NCBI GenBank assembly: GCA_964643485.1
Contig: CAZXRA010000055.1
Coordinates: forward strand, 1 to 11,171
Origin: Iamia sp964643485
GTDB taxonomy: Bacteria; Actinomycetota; Acidimicrobiia; Acidimicrobiales; Iamiaceae
Direction: 5' to 3'
DNA: 11,171 nt
Both the position numbers and the translations under genes were made by a program. The notes beneath the pieces were generated by a model. It had not been told where the DNA came from and did no database searches. It saw only the letters and a list, made by a program, of their open reading frames with translations. Of the stretch, positions 1-6,319 are shown piece by piece; the stretch's first letter is position 1, and every line of letters begins with the position of its first letter.

Positions 1-3000
1 CTCGTCCCACTCCGACCGGACGGTGTCGAGGCCGTCGACCAGCACGAGGAGGCGGGGCTCGGCCTGCGGGGACGGCAGGCCCCGGCGGCGGCGCAGCTCC
101 GAGCGCAGCCACCCGGCGAGCCGGGCCTGGCGCTCCCGGTCGCCGGCGGTGACGACGGCTCCCGTGTGGGGCAGCCTGTCCAGGACACCGATGCCGCCGC
201 GTCCGAGATCGAAGGCGTAGAGGTGGAGATCGTCGGGGGAGCAGGTACCGGCGGCGGTGAGGGCCACGGCGAGGAGGGCGGTGGTGGTACCGCTGCCGGG
301 CCGGCCGGCGAGCAGGAGGTTGCCCTCGGTCGGGACCCAGCCCACCGGCACCTGGGCCTGCTCGTCGGGGAGGTCGGCGAGGGCGAAGGGGAGCTCGGCC
401 CGGGGGGCACCGAAGCTCGCCGGCGCGGCGGCTTGGAGCGCGGCGAGGGAGACTTCCGCCGGCAGGGGTGCCAGCCACGGCCGTCGGGGGAGCGGTCGTC
501 CCGATGCGGCCTGGGCCTGCCGGCACGCCTCGACCAGCAGGGTGAGGCCGGAGAGGCGGGCGGGCTCGTCCTCCGCCGAACTTCCCGGGGCGGGGCGGAG
601 GCGGAAGGGTCGCACCTCGACCGCGCCGCGGTCTCCCGCCGGAGGCAACGTGCTGAGGGCGGCCTGGAGGGCGACCACCTCGCCGGGGCCGAAGCGGGCC
701 AGAGCCCGTCCGGGCCGGCCCCGGCCGATGCGAGCGGCGTCGGGCCGGTCGATGACGTCACGGGATTCGGCGGTGCTCTGCACCCGGAGGGCGATGCGCA
801 GGTCGGTGTTGGCCCGGATGTCCTCGCTCACCGCCCCGTTCGGGCGCTGTGTGGCCAGCACCAGATGGACACCGAGCGAGCGCCCGCGCTGGGCCACGCC
901 GACCAGGGCTTCCACGAACCCCGGCAGCTCGGCCTTCAGGGTGGCGAACTCGTCGACCACCACGACCAGGCGGGGGAGGGCCGGATGGTCGCCGGCGAGG
1001 CGGTGGTAGGCGGGGAGGTCGGTGGCCCCGGCCCGGCGCAGCATCCGCTCCCGGTGGCGCAGCTCGGCCTCCAGGCTGCGCAGGGCCCGTGCGGCCAGGT
1101 GGGCGTCGAGGTCGGTCACCAGGCCGACGGTGTGGGGCAGGTCGGCGGCGCGGTCGAAGGCGCTCCCACCCTTGAAGTCGACGAGCAGGAAGGTGCAGCG
1201 CTCGGGCGGGTGGCCGGCGGCCAGGCCCGCTACCAGCGAGCGGAGGAGCTCGGACTTCCCGGCCCCGGTGGTGCCGGCCACCAGGACGTGGGGACCGTCC
1301 CGCACCAGCTCGACGGCGAGGGGGCCTTCCTCGGTGAGGCCGAGTGGGGTGGCCAGGCCGGGGTTTGCCGCGGTGTCGGCCCACCGCTCGGCGATGGCCG
1401 TCGCCTCCGGTGGGTCGAGGGCGAGGAGGGCGAGGAGGGCGACCTGCGCTGTCACGGTGTCGCTGCCTCCTTCCCGTTCGGGGTCGTCGAAGCGAGCCAG
1501 GCCCCGGGCCGCCCGCCGGGCGGTGGTGTCGGAGATCCCACAGGCCAGGACGTGGTCCACCTGCGTGCGGCGAGACAGGTGGTGGACCCGGGTCGTCCCG
1601 TCGGCGTCCACCAGCTCGACGACGGTGCGGCAGGAGGCGGGGAGGCGGTCCACGCTGGCCGCGATGACGAGGCCGACCACGGGTCCGGCCTCGCGGCGGA
1701 GGACCGTGGTCCCGGGTGAGCGTCGGCCCTCGGTGAGGCTCTCGCCGTCGACCACGAGCAGGGGCGTGGGAGGAGGGTGAGTGGGCACGCCGTCGGGGTC
1801 GGGGAGGACGGTCACCAGGGCTCGCGCCAGGAGCTCCGCCTCTCGTTGCCCGACGGCGACGAGCCGTGACTCGGAACCTCCGGGATCGCGGAGGTGGGGC
1901 AGCCACTTGGTCCAGTCCCAGTCGCCGGCCCGGTCGGGCTCGGTCATGACGACGACGGGCAGGTCGGCCGGCCCGTGCAGGGTGCAGGCCTGGACCACCA
2001 GTGAGCGGGCCACAGCCAGCGCCGCGGCGCGGGGGCCGACGATGCCGACCACCTCGTCGCTCAGGTCGACGACCACCGTCGCATCGGAAAGCCGAGAGGC
2101 GGCCTCGACCACGGTGCGGGCCTCACCTTCGGGACGAGGCCCGTCGGACTGAACCGGCGGGTCCCAGCGGTCGGGTCCGATGCCGACCCGCAGGCGGAGC
2201 CAGTCGTGGTGGTCGGGACGCCGCTCCCACAGTCGGGTCGACGGGGTCTCGATGCGGCGCAGGAGCTCGGCGAGGTCGGGCCCCTCGGCCCGGCGCCGGG
2301 TGCGCTCGTCCTCTGCCCGTCGGGCGAGGGTGTCGGCGGCGTCGGCCAGCTGTTCACGGTGACGGCGGGCAGCTCGCCGCCGCCCCGTGCGAATGCTCCA
2401 GCGGGTGTCGGCTGCGCCGACCAGGAGGAACGCCGGGCCCAGGAGGAAGGTGAGGGCGAAGGTGAGCTGGCCGGTCAGGAGGATCAAGCCCCCGCCGAGG
2501 GCCAGGGGGAGGAGGACGGCGACGGCTCCCACCCGTCGTGGGGGGGCGGGCTCGTCGGGGGGTCGAGGGAGGGTGAGCGTCTCGGGGAGCGGCGGGGGGC
2601 CGGGGCGGGGAGGGCGGTTGACGGGCGTCGTCGGCCCACCATGGCTCGGGCCCGAGGACCGGTGGGCCCGGTCCGCCACCGCCTCCGGCCGGGCCTCCAC
2701 CTGGACGGCGCCCAACCGGGCCACGGCCCCGGCCGGGAGGGGCGTGGCCCCGACGGCGGGCCGGCCATCGACCCAGGTGCCGTTCACCGAACCGGTGTCG
2801 GTGATCGTGGTGGTGCCCGTCGGCGACAGGTCCAGCACGGCGTGGCGACCAGAGACGGTGTCGTGGCGGAGGGGGAGGGGGGAGGCGTCCCGTCCGAGAG
2901 GCCAGCGGCCGGGCCCGATGGCGACGCTGGCCCCGGAGTCGAGCCCGCCGACAACGGCCAGCTCCACGCCCCCCGACGCTGGTTCGCTCGTCGGAGCCGG

Positions 3001-3288
3001 GATCGGGGCCGGCTCCGTCGGGACCAGGCGCACGATGGAGCCGGAGCGGACGCCGGCCCGGTCCAGGCGCCGCGGTCCGGGGACGACCCCACCCCCCATC
3101 TCCAGGGTCAGGCCGGCACCAGGCTGGCCCTCCCCGCCGCCTCCGGCGTGCCGGGCCAGGGCTTCGACCAGGTCGGCCGCGGTGGCGTCGGGATCGTGGA
3201 TGACGACGTCGAGCTCCTCCTCGCCGTGGGCGGTGGCCAGCACGATCTGCACGGTGAGCCGTCCTACCCCGACCCCGTCGCTTCTCAT
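1..3288 (-). CDS. Ubiquitin-like/FHA/FtsK-SpoIIIE ATPase, EssC/EccC-like (C-terminus outside window)
   Basis: The reading frame is open from ATG 3288 to the left edge (1096 residues seen, no stop). Residues about 10-90 look like a beta-grasp ubiquitin-like domain of the YukD/EccD type. Residues about 108-198 are an FHA domain with GRD (132-134), SGRH (146-149) and NGTWVDG (169-175). A proline-rich linker precedes two adjacent hydrophobic segments (about 253-271 and 274-292), so the protein should be membrane-anchored. The first ATPase domain has P-loop GTTGAGKS (672-679), LVDFKGG, Walker B VVVVDE (D779, E780) and the family motif LATQRP. The second has a degenerate P-loop, GRPGSGTT (995-1002), with Thr in place of Lys, and VDGLD just before the edge. 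EssC/EccC proteins drive type VII secretion of WXG100-type substrates. That role is inferred here, because no such substrate is visible. An alternative start is GTG 3252, preceded by AGGA. Confidence 0.9.
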   Translation of the reverse strand, partial: MRSDGVGVGRLTVQIVLATAHGEEELDVVIHDPDATAADLVEALARHAGGGGEGQPGAGLTLEMGGGVVPGPRRLDRAGVRSGSIVRLVPTEPAPIPAPTSEPASGGVELAVVGGLDSGASVAIGPGRWPLGRDASPLPLRHDTVSGRHAVLDLSPTGTTTITDTGSVNGTWVDGRPAVGATPLPAGAVARLGAVQVEARPEAVADRAHRSSGPSHGGPTTPVNRPPRPGPPPLPETLTLPRPPDEPAPPRRVGAVAVLLPLALGGGLILLTGQLTFALTFLLGPAFLLVGAADTRWSIRTGRRRAARRHREQLADAADTLARRAEDERTRRRAEGPDLAELLRRIETPSTRLWERRPDHHDWLRLRVGIGPDRWDPPVQSDGPRPEGEARTVVEAASRLSDATVVVDLSDEVVGIVGPRAAALAVARSLVVQACTLHGPADLPVVVMTEPDRAGDWDWTKWLPHLRDPGGSESRLVAVGQREAELLARALVTVLPDPDGVPTHPPPTPLLVVDGESLTEGRRSPGTTVLRREAGPVVGLVIAASVDRLPASCRTVVELVDADGTTRVHHLSRRTQVDHVLACGISDTTARRAARGLARFDDPEREGGSDTVTAQVALLALLALDPPEATAIAERWADTAANPGLATPLGLTEEGPLAVELVRDGPHVLVAGTTGAGKSELLRSLVAGLAAGHPPERCTFLLVDFKGGSAFDRAADLPHTVGLVTDLDAHLAARALRSLEAELRHRERMLRRAGATDLPAYHRLAGDHPALPRLVVVVDEFATLKAELPGFVEALVGVAQRGRSLGVHLVLATQRPNGAVSEDIRANTDLRIALRVQSTAESRDVIDRPDAARIGRGRPGRALARFGPGEVVALQAALSTLPPAGDRGAVEVRPFRLRPAPGSSAEDEPARLSGLTLLVEACRQAQAASGRPLPRRPWLAPLPAEVSLAALQAAAPASFGAPRAELPFALADLPDEQAQVPVGWVPTEGNLLLAGRPGSGTTTALLAVALTAAGTCSPDDLHLYAFDLGRGGIGVLDRLPHTGAVVTAGDRERQARLAGWLRSELRRRRGLPSPQAEPRLLVLVDGLDTVRSEWDE

Positions 3289-3294
3289 GCCCGG

Positions 3295-3304
3295 CCGGTA
3301 GGTT
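3295..3304. promoter_or_regulatory. Candidate overlapping divergent -10 elements
   Basis: The gap between the ATPase start (ATG 3288) and the hemQ start (ATG 3311) is 22 bp. On the plus strand TAGGTT (3299-3304) fits the TANNNT -10 pattern and ends 6 nt before the hemQ ATG, the spacing of leaderless actinobacterial transcripts. On the minus strand TACCGG (3300-3295) starts 12 nt before the ATPase ATG but has G where the final T is expected. The TA at 3299-3300 is shared and lies at the exact centre of the gap. No clear -35 box was seen for either side. Confidence 0.45.
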
Positions 3305-3310
3305 CGGTCC

Positions 3311-4006
3311 ATGCCTGACGCGCTCGTCCCCCAGGTCGGCCAGGGTGTCCTGCACCTCTTCTGGAAGGCCCCCGGCCCGGGGCAGCCCGCCGTCGACGCC
3401 GCTGCCGTCACCACCGCGGTGAAGGGAGCCGAGGCCGACGGCGTGCAGGTCGTCCCCGTGGCCATGCTCGGCCACAAGGCCGACCTGGCCACCATGGCCC
3501 TGGGACCCGACCTGTGGCGGCTGCGGGCCCTGCAGACCGAGCTGGCTGCGGCCGGCCTGCACCTCGTCGACTCCTACGTGTCGCTCACCGAGCTGTCGGA
3601 GTACGCCCAGGGGGTGCCCGACGAGCTGCGACAGGCCCGCCTCTGGCCCCAGCTCCCGCCGGAGGGGAAGCGGGCCTGGTGCTTCTATCCCATGACCAAG
3701 CGCCGCAACGTGGGGGCCAACTGGTTCACCCTGCCCTACGACGAGCGCAAGGGGCTCATGTACGAGCACGGGGCCTCGGGGCGGAAGTTCGCGGGCCGGG
3801 TGCTCCAGGTGGTCACCGGCTCCACCGGCATCGACGACTTCGAGTGGGGCGTCACCCTGTTCGCCGTCCATCCCGACGACCTCAAGGAGGTCGTCTACAC
3901 CATGCGCTACGACACGGCGTCGGCCCTCTACGGCGAGTTCGGCGCCTTCTACACGGGGATGGTCGGCTCCCTCGACGAGGTGCTGGCCCAGCTCGGCCTG
4001 GCCTGA
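3311..4006 (+). CDS. hemQ: Coproheme decarboxylase (HemQ/ChdC, chlorite dismutase family)
   Basis: The 231-residue product matches the actinobacterial HemQ/ChdC family, which converts Fe-coproporphyrin III (coproheme) to heme b by two peroxide-dependent decarboxylations in the cytoplasm. This is the last step of the coproporphyrin-dependent heme pathway. Recognisable parts are the YPMTKRRNVGANWF stretch, with Y126 at the place of the catalytic tyrosine, and YEHGASGRKFAGRV, with H153 as the likely axial heme ligand. The C-terminal motifs DDFEWGVTLFA, DDLKEVVYTMRYD and FGAFYTGMV are also typical. The length is normal for the family. The start has no good ribosome-binding site but is preceded by TAGGTT at leaderless spacing. 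No other heme gene is in the window. The gene converges with the next minus-strand gene across 7 bp. Confidence 0.95.
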   Translation: MPDALVPQVGQGVLHLFWKAPGPGQPAVDAAAVTTAVKGAEADGVQVVPVAMLGHKADLATMALGPDLWRLRALQTELAAAGLHLVDSYVSLTELSEYAQGVPDELRQARLWPQLPPEGKRAWCFYPMTKRRNVGANWFTLPYDERKGLMYEHGASGRKFAGRVLQVVTGSTGIDDFEWGVTLFAVHPDDLKEVVYTMRYDTASALYGEFGAFYTGMVGSLDEVLAQLGLA

Positions 4007-4013
4007 CGAGGGT

Positions 4014-4337
4014 CTAGGAGCCGGCGACGGGCTCGGCGGGGGAGCCGGGGCCGGAGATGTCGACCGGCGTCCACGTCGGGAAGGCCAGGTGGTCGACGCC
4101 CAGGTAGCTGACGATCCGGCCCCGGGCCGCGAGCTGGTCGAGGCAGGGTCGGACCACCTCGGGACCGCCGGCCATGAGGACGTAGTCGGCCACGCTGAGC
4201 AGGATGGGCCCGTCGTCGGCGTCGCCCTCCCGCAGCACGGCCTCGACCTCCAGCGTGGGCCGACACGGGTGTTGGGCGTCGATGAGGACGCAGTGGTACA
4301 CGATCCGCTCGAAGACGGACAGGGCCCGGATCCTCAC
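4014..4337 (-). CDS. Hypothetical protein, 107 aa
   Basis: I do not recognise this protein. The start chosen is GTG 4337, because GAGG lies 7 nt upstream and the reading frame above it (up to 4505) turns proline-rich and atypical. The product has a helical N-terminus (ALSVFERIVYHCVLID) and a middle segment, VADYVLMAGGPEVVRPCLDQLAARG, followed by strand-like residues (IVSYLGVDHLAFPTW) that could form a small winged-helix-like fold; this is a guess. No signal peptide or membrane segment is present. It is convergent with hemQ and divergent from the gene pair starting at 4456. It could still be a chance frame, although its composition looks like real protein. Confidence 0.6.
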   Translation of the reverse strand: MRIRALSVFERIVYHCVLIDAQHPCRPTLEVEAVLREGDADDGPILLSVADYVLMAGGPEVVRPCLDQLAARGRIVSYLGVDHLAFPTWTPVDISGPGSPAEPVAGS

Positions 4338-4355
4338 CGCCCGCCCTCGAACTTT

Positions 4356-4394
4356 GGACCGAAGTCCGCCCCATGCGTCGTCGCTGGTCCGAAG
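4356..4394. repeat. Short direct repeat GGWCCGAAG in a divergent intergenic region
   Basis: GGACCGAAG (4356-4364) and GGTCCGAAG (4386-4394) differ at one base and start 30 bp apart, about three helical turns. They lie between the minus-strand gene starting at 4337 and the plus-strand gene starting at 4456, where an operator would be expected. The region is also somewhat richer in A/T than its surroundings. No regulator is assigned, and chance is possible for a 9-bp repeat. Confidence 0.25.
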
Positions 4395-4455
4395 ATGCGG
4401 GCCGGGACGAGGGTCGGGGTGGTGGGGCAGGGGGCCACGGGGCCATCCTGGCAGG

Positions 4456-4971
4456 GTGAGCCCATCCCCGGCGTCCGGCGCCGATCCCGGTCCCGACGAT
4501 CCCACCGATGCCGCCGCCCTCCGGGCCTACGCCACGACCCTGGCCGACGGGGTGGAGGCGGCCCTGCCCGGCTGGGTCGCCCGGGCTGTCGAGGAGCGGG
4601 CCCGGCAGGCGGGCGTGCCGGTGACGGCGGACCTCACCGATGCGGCCCGGCGGGCCGGGGAGGAGGCCCGGGCCGAGGTGGGGACGGCGGTGCGCGCCCT
4701 GTTGGCGCGGGACGTGGACGATCAGCCGACCGGTCCCCTCGCCCTGCTGCGGGGGGCGGTCCGTTACCCGACGGCGGTGCTGGTCGAGGCGGGCGTGCCC
4801 CCGGTCGCTCGCGACGAGGTCGATCGTCGCCTCCACCCCGACGACGTCTACGACCTGAGCCCGGCGTCCTTCGGCGACCTCGACCCCGCCCTGCACGAGC
4901 CCGGCATCGCCTGGGGGGCAGCCAAGGCCCACGTGGTGCTGGCCCGCCGGCGGCGGGAGGGACGACGATGA
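4456..4971 (+). CDS. Conserved-looking actinobacterial protein of unknown function, 171 aa
   Basis: The proposed start is GTG 4456. Upstream bases have no usable Shine-Dalgarno site, but CATCCT sits where a leaderless -10 would lie; GTG 4552 is a later alternative. The protein is soluble with no signal peptide. It has an acidic, proline-rich N-terminus (1-20), a helical region (20-87), then RYPTAVLVEAGVPPVARDEV (103-122) and a motif-rich C-terminus, PDDVYDLSPASFGDLDPALH and EPGIAWGAAKAHV. The C-terminal half resembles a conserved small protein I associate with actinobacteria, but I cannot name a family or function. Its stop overlaps the next start as ATGA, so the two are probably translated together. 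Confidence 0.75.
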   Translation: MSPSPASGADPGPDDPTDAAALRAYATTLADGVEAALPGWVARAVEERARQAGVPVTADLTDAARRAGEEARAEVGTAVRALLARDVDDQPTGPLALLRGAVRYPTAVLVEAGVPPVARDEVDRRLHPDDVYDLSPASFGDLDPALHEPGIAWGAAKAHVVLARRRREGRR

Positions 4972-5288
4972 CCCGCCACGTGATCGCCGCCGTGCCTGAT
5001 CTCATGGATCGCTCTCGCTTGCGGGCCGACGGCGTGGACGTCACCGCGGTGCCGGTGGACGACCTGGCCGCCGCCGTGGCCGAGGCCGAGCGGGTCGATC
5101 TGGTCGTGGTCGACCTGTCGCGGCCCGGCGCCGTCGAGGCGGTGGCGGGCCTGGGGGTGCGGGTGGTCGGCTTCGCCCCTCATGTCGACGATGCCCTCCT
5201 CGCCGCCGCCCGCGCCGCGGGCATCGAGGCTCTGCCCCGGTCGGCCTTCTTCCGCCGTTGGCCCGAGGTGGGACCCGCGCCCGATTGA
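4968..5288 (+). CDS. Small receiver-like (alpha/beta) protein, 106 aa, function unknown
   Basis: ATG 4968 overlaps the previous stop by 4 nt, and GGGAGG lies 7 nt upstream, giving a clear start. The pattern of strands and helices recalls a response-regulator receiver: a strand VDLVVVDL ends with D49 where a phospho-acceptor would sit, a strand VRVVGFAPHVD follows, then helix DALLAAARAAG and ALPRSAFF. It is slightly shorter than a classical receiver, the N-terminal acidic pocket is not evident, and R91 stands where a conserved Lys is expected. Phosphorylation is therefore doubtful, and this may be a degenerate receiver-like partner of the upstream protein. No kinase is nearby. Confidence 0.75.
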   Translation: MTRHVIAAVPDLMDRSRLRADGVDVTAVPVDDLAAAVAEAERVDLVVVDLSRPGAVEAVAGLGVRVVGFAPHVDDALLAAARAAGIEALPRSAFFRRWPEVGPAPD

Positions 5289-5324
5289 GCGGTCGGCCTT
5301 CCCCCGCCGAACCGGGGCCGGACG

Positions 5325-5360
5325 CGACGGAGGGCGGGCCCATCAGCCCGCCCTCCGTCG
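5325..5360. terminator. Strong hairpin between convergent genes, likely bidirectional terminator
   Basis: CGACGGAGGGCGGGC (5325-5339) pairs perfectly with GCCCGCCCTCCGTCG (5346-5360) around the 6-nt loop CCATCA. It lies between the end of the receiver-like gene (5288) and the end of the convergent cold-shock gene (5380). No U-run follows on either strand, as is common in high-GC actinobacteria. Confidence 0.75.
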
Positions 5361-5379
5361 TCAGTTCGGGGAAGTGCGG

Positions 5380-5580
5380 TCAGACGACCCGCACGTTGAG
5401 GGCTTCGTCGCCCTTCCGGCCGGGCCCGACCTCGAACTCGCAGGTCTGGCCCTGTTCCAAGGTGCGGTAGCCGTCGCCCTGGATGTTGGAGAAGTGGACG
5501 AACACATCATCGCCATCGGAGCGAGAGATGAACCCGTACCCCTTCTCAGCGTTGAAGAACTTGACAGTACCGGTGGGCAC
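5380..5580 (-). CDS. Cold-shock protein (CSD/OB-fold)
   Basis: With the GTG start at 5580 the product is 66 residues, the normal size for a bacterial CspA-type protein, and begins PTGTVKFFNAEKGYGFI after the initiator. It carries both RNA-binding motifs: RNP1 in KGYGFIS and RNP2 in DVFVHF. It would bind single-stranded nucleic acid in the cytoplasm, as an RNA chaperone. The start at 5580 is preferred over ATG 5592 because GAGG lies 6 nt before it and the usual N-terminus begins there. The C-terminal half (EFEVGPGRKGDEALNVRVV) is typical. It stands alone and ends at the shared hairpin. Confidence 0.93.
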   Translation of the reverse strand: MPTGTVKFFNAEKGYGFISRSDGDDVFVHFSNIQGDGYRTLEQGQTCEFEVGPGRKGDEALNVRVV

Positions 5581-5634
5581 GGCTGACCTCATTTACTTCG
5601 TTGGTCGCCCACGCTTGTCGTGAACGATCAGGAC

Positions 5635-5691
5635 ATGGTACGGCGCGCGGGGCCCGCGGTACAGAGGGACATCCCCTCCGGGTGGTACCCG
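5635..5691 (-). promoter_or_regulatory. Upstream region of the cold-shock gene: candidate -10 and three small hairpins
   Basis: The 223 bp between the cold-shock start and the Rrf2 gene hold no convincing gene. On the minus strand TACCAT (5640-5635) fits TANNNT and would give a leader of about 48 nt; no good -35 box is seen. Just upstream lie three short perfect inverted repeats: CGCGG/CCGCG (5646-5658), GAGGG/CCCTC (5664-5678) and CGGGT/ACCCG (5679-5691). If transcription starts further upstream they would lie in the mRNA leader; otherwise they may be protein-binding dyads. Confidence 0.3.
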
Positions 5692-5803
5692 TTCAAGGTG
5701 ATGCGCGGGGCACGAGACGGGGTCGCGCCGGACGATCTCCTCGGCTGCGCCTCGGGAGAAATCCCGCCGCGTTGCCCGGTCGCCTCGCCTGTCGGCTCGG
5801 CTC

Positions 5804-6280
5804 CTAGTGCGGATCCCACGCGTCGGCCGGGTCGGCCAGGGCGTCGACACGGGGAGGGAGAGCGCCAGCGGCGAGGTCGGCGAGGGTGGTCTCCTCCAGC
5901 ACGGCCCGGAGGTTGGCCCGCACCGCGATCCACATGCGTTGGAGCGACGCCAGCTCACCCGGATAGGTGAGGGTCTCGGGGCGTTCGCCCCGGACGTCGG
6001 CGAGGGGGCCCTCCACGGCCCGGATCACGTCGGCCACGGTGATCTGGTCGGCCGGACGCCCCAGCCGGTAGCCCCCCACGGCGCCCCGCTGGCTGGACAC
6101 GATCCCCGACCGCTTCAGGTCGGCCAGGATCGACTCCAGGAACTTGGGAGGGATCTCGCCCTCGGCCGCCAAGAGGTGAGCCTTGACCGGCGCCGGCCGG
6201 CTCTCGCCCCGCTCTGACGCCGTCCGGGCCAGCGCGATGACGGCTCGCACGGCGTAGTCGACCTTGGCGGTGGTGCGCAT
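5804..6280 (-). CDS. Rrf2-family transcriptional regulator without cysteines
   Basis: The 158-residue product begins MRTTAKVDYAVRAVIALA and has the Rrf2 winged helix-turn-helix: recognition region IPPKFLESILADLKRSGIV (43-61), wing GAVGGYRLGRP (66-76), then ITVADVIRAVEGPL (80-93). The C-terminal helix, about 110-135, is the usual dimerisation helix. There is no cysteine at all, so it cannot hold the Fe-S cluster used by IscR- or NsrR-type members and is closer in that respect to CymR-like regulators. It is divergent from the CoA-disulfide-reductase-like gene across 39 bp, so it may control that gene and itself. No strong ribosome-binding site is visible. An ATG at 6293 is out of frame. Confidence 0.9.
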   Translation of the reverse strand: MRTTAKVDYAVRAVIALARTASERGESRPAPVKAHLLAAEGEIPPKFLESILADLKRSGIVSSQRGAVGGYRLGRPADQITVADVIRAVEGPLADVRGERPETLTYPGELASLQRMWIAVRANLRAVLEETTLADLAAGALPPRVDALADPADAWDPH

Positions 6281-6319
6281 GGCCGTCGATCATGGCAGCC
6301 CCTCGATAGCCTCGCCCGC
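6278..6319. promoter_or_regulatory. Divergent control region between the Rrf2 gene and the flavoprotein gene
   Basis: On the plus strand TAGCCT (6307-6312) matches TANNNT and ends 7 nt before ATG 6320, close to leaderless spacing. CATGGC occurs twice, at 6278-6283 and 6291-6296, 13 bp apart, and the first copy includes the Rrf2 start codon. Such a short gap means any bound regulator would act on both genes. Confidence 0.4.

Noticed and set aside
166..1719. Long plus-strand open frame opposite the FtsK-like gene (and another at 2206-3318)
   Set aside because: Very Gly/Glu/Arg-rich with no motif; the opposite strand carries clear P-loop, Walker B and FHA motifs. Antisense openness is usual at this GC content.
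4338..4505. N-terminal extension of the 107-aa minus-strand gene to ATG 4505
   Set aside because: The extension is proline/glycine-rich, would overlap the start of the 4456 gene, and GTG 4337 has a well-placed GAGG.
5593..5807. Small open frames on both strands upstream of the cold-shock gene
   Set aside because: Arg/Gly-rich, no ribosome-binding site or motif, lower third-position GC; better read as a regulatory region.
5804..6280. IscR/NsrR-type Fe-S regulator
   Set aside because: The protein contains no cysteine, so a cysteine-ligated cluster is not possible.
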